Assembly: GCA_910584965.1 (NCBI GenBank)
Contig: CAJUDZ010000001.1
Location: forward strand, 192,760 to 256,759
Direction: 5' to 3'
Source: an uncultured Lachnospiraceae bacterium
Lineage (GTDB): Bacteria; Bacillota; Clostridia; Lachnospirales; Lachnospiraceae
Length of the DNA stretch: 64,000 bases
The position numbers and the translations under genes are program-made. The notes beneath the pieces were generated by a model that was not told the origin of the DNA, did not search any database, and saw nothing but the letters and a program-made list of their open reading frames with translations. Below, piece by piece: positions 63,426-64,000 of this stretch. The number at the start of each line of letters is the position of its first letter. The first letter of the stretch is position 1.

Positions 63426-63776
63426 ATGAGAGGCAACATTCTGGGAAAAGAACTGAAGAGATTACGGAAGGAAAAAAATTTTTCACAGGAAGAAGTGGCG
63501 GAACGATTACATGTGATACGGCAGACGTATTCACATTATGAAACCGGACGCGTACAGCCGCCGGTCAAAAAGTTGTATGAACTGGCCATGCTTTACGAAA
63601 CACCGATAACCGAGCTGCTGAATTATATGGACGATACGGGAATGGAGGAAATAAGTGAGGAAATAGGCGTTGTTTTATCCGAACAGGAGTATGAACTGCT
63701 TCGTTATTACCGCCGGCTGGATGAAAAGGACAGGAAGGATATCCTGAGGCTTACCAAAAAATGCGGGGGGGGGTAA
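63426..63776 (+). CDS. XRE-family regulator ending in a G9 run
   Basis: A 116-residue regulator: helix-turn-helix at 5-60 (FSQEEVAERLHVIRQTYSHY) and a helical tail. The last codons are TGC GGG GGG GGG TAA, with the G9 run at 63765-63773. Eight G would add about 30 residues; ten G about 14. Because it lies in the glycan locus and just before the repeat-bearing gene, it may regulate the locus. Its own length would vary with the tract. Confidence 0.85.
   Translation: MRGNILGKELKRLRKEKNFSQEEVAERLHVIRQTYSHYETGRVQPPVKKLYELAMLYETPITELLNYMDDTGMEEISEEIGVVLSEQEYELLRYYRRLDEKDRKDILRLTKKCGGG
63765..63773 (+). repeat. Poly-G tract G9 at the end of the XRE gene
   Basis: Nine G directly before the TAA stop; slippage alters only the C-terminal tail. 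Confidence 0.9.
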
Positions 63777-63936
63777 AACGGGACTCTTTGAAAAAATCCG
63801 ACGCCAGGCCATGAAAGCTGGCTTCGGATATTGCATTGTGCAATTGGTAACAGTCCGGTAATGCGGCATCGAATAGATAAAATGCTGCGGTGAGCTTGTT
63901 CACATATTTTTTCAGAAAGGATTGACATCGGGAAAT

Positions 63937-64000
<64 letters not shown>

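Overview
The window looks like the chromosome of a Gram-positive Clostridia member, most likely a Lachnospiraceae relative. Supporting signs are strong AGGAGG-type ribosome binding sites, a T-box leader, lipobox lipoproteins, the LL-diaminopimelate aminotransferase route to lysine and cell wall, AspRS with GatCAB, a glnA followed by an ANTAR regulator, and the split PurO-type/AICARFT end of purine synthesis. No rRNA, tRNA, CRISPR array or insertion sequence was recognised.

Region 1 (1-36 kb) is mostly core genome. It holds the end of glnA with its ANTAR regulator, dapF-dapL, lipoproteins, an ECF sigma/anti-sigma pair running into an N-terminally truncated response regulator, a sensor kinase and a MacB-like ABC exporter. 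Two small XRE regulators follow, one with an apparent A7 frameshift and one paired with a DUF3796-like membrane protein. Next come a von Willebrand lipoprotein, the T-box-aspS-gatC-gatA-gatB operon, and guaB followed by a PurO-type IMP cyclohydrolase and a stand-alone AICAR transformylase. At 27.0-30.2 kb an A+T-rich two-gene cassette with its own near-consensus promoter interrupts this: a small HEPN-like protein and an 877-residue protein with a KGGVGR MinD-like ATPase and a second P-loop ATPase. It looks horizontally acquired and is a candidate defence system. A PdaB-like deacetylase, a histidine phosphatase and a frameshifted chemotaxis receptor follow.

Region 2 (36-64 kb) is a cell-surface glycan locus, all on the + strand. 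RfbF, RfbG and RfbH homologues should make CDP-4-keto-3,6-dideoxyhexose. Two thiamine-diphosphate enzymes of the acetolactate synthase/YerE type, a DRE-TIM aldolase fused to an extra domain, and an SDR then suggest a two- or more-carbon branch added to that sugar, as in yersiniose. A GtrB-like glycosyltransferase, a Wzx-type flippase, GT8, DUF4422 and GT87 transferases, several large membrane proteins (two with GLUG-like C-termini) and a GtrA protein would assemble and move the glycan.

The most striking property of region 2 is seven poly-G runs of 7 to 11 bases, absent from the first 36 kb. Five lie well inside genes or at a gene end where one base would switch the frame, one ends an XRE regulator gene, and one sits in a 5' hairpin. 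The GT8 gene is out of frame exactly at its G9 run. The window ends inside a GACA tetranucleotide array placed just after a start codon. Together these suggest a multi-gene phase-variable glycan system, which is unusual for this group of organisms.
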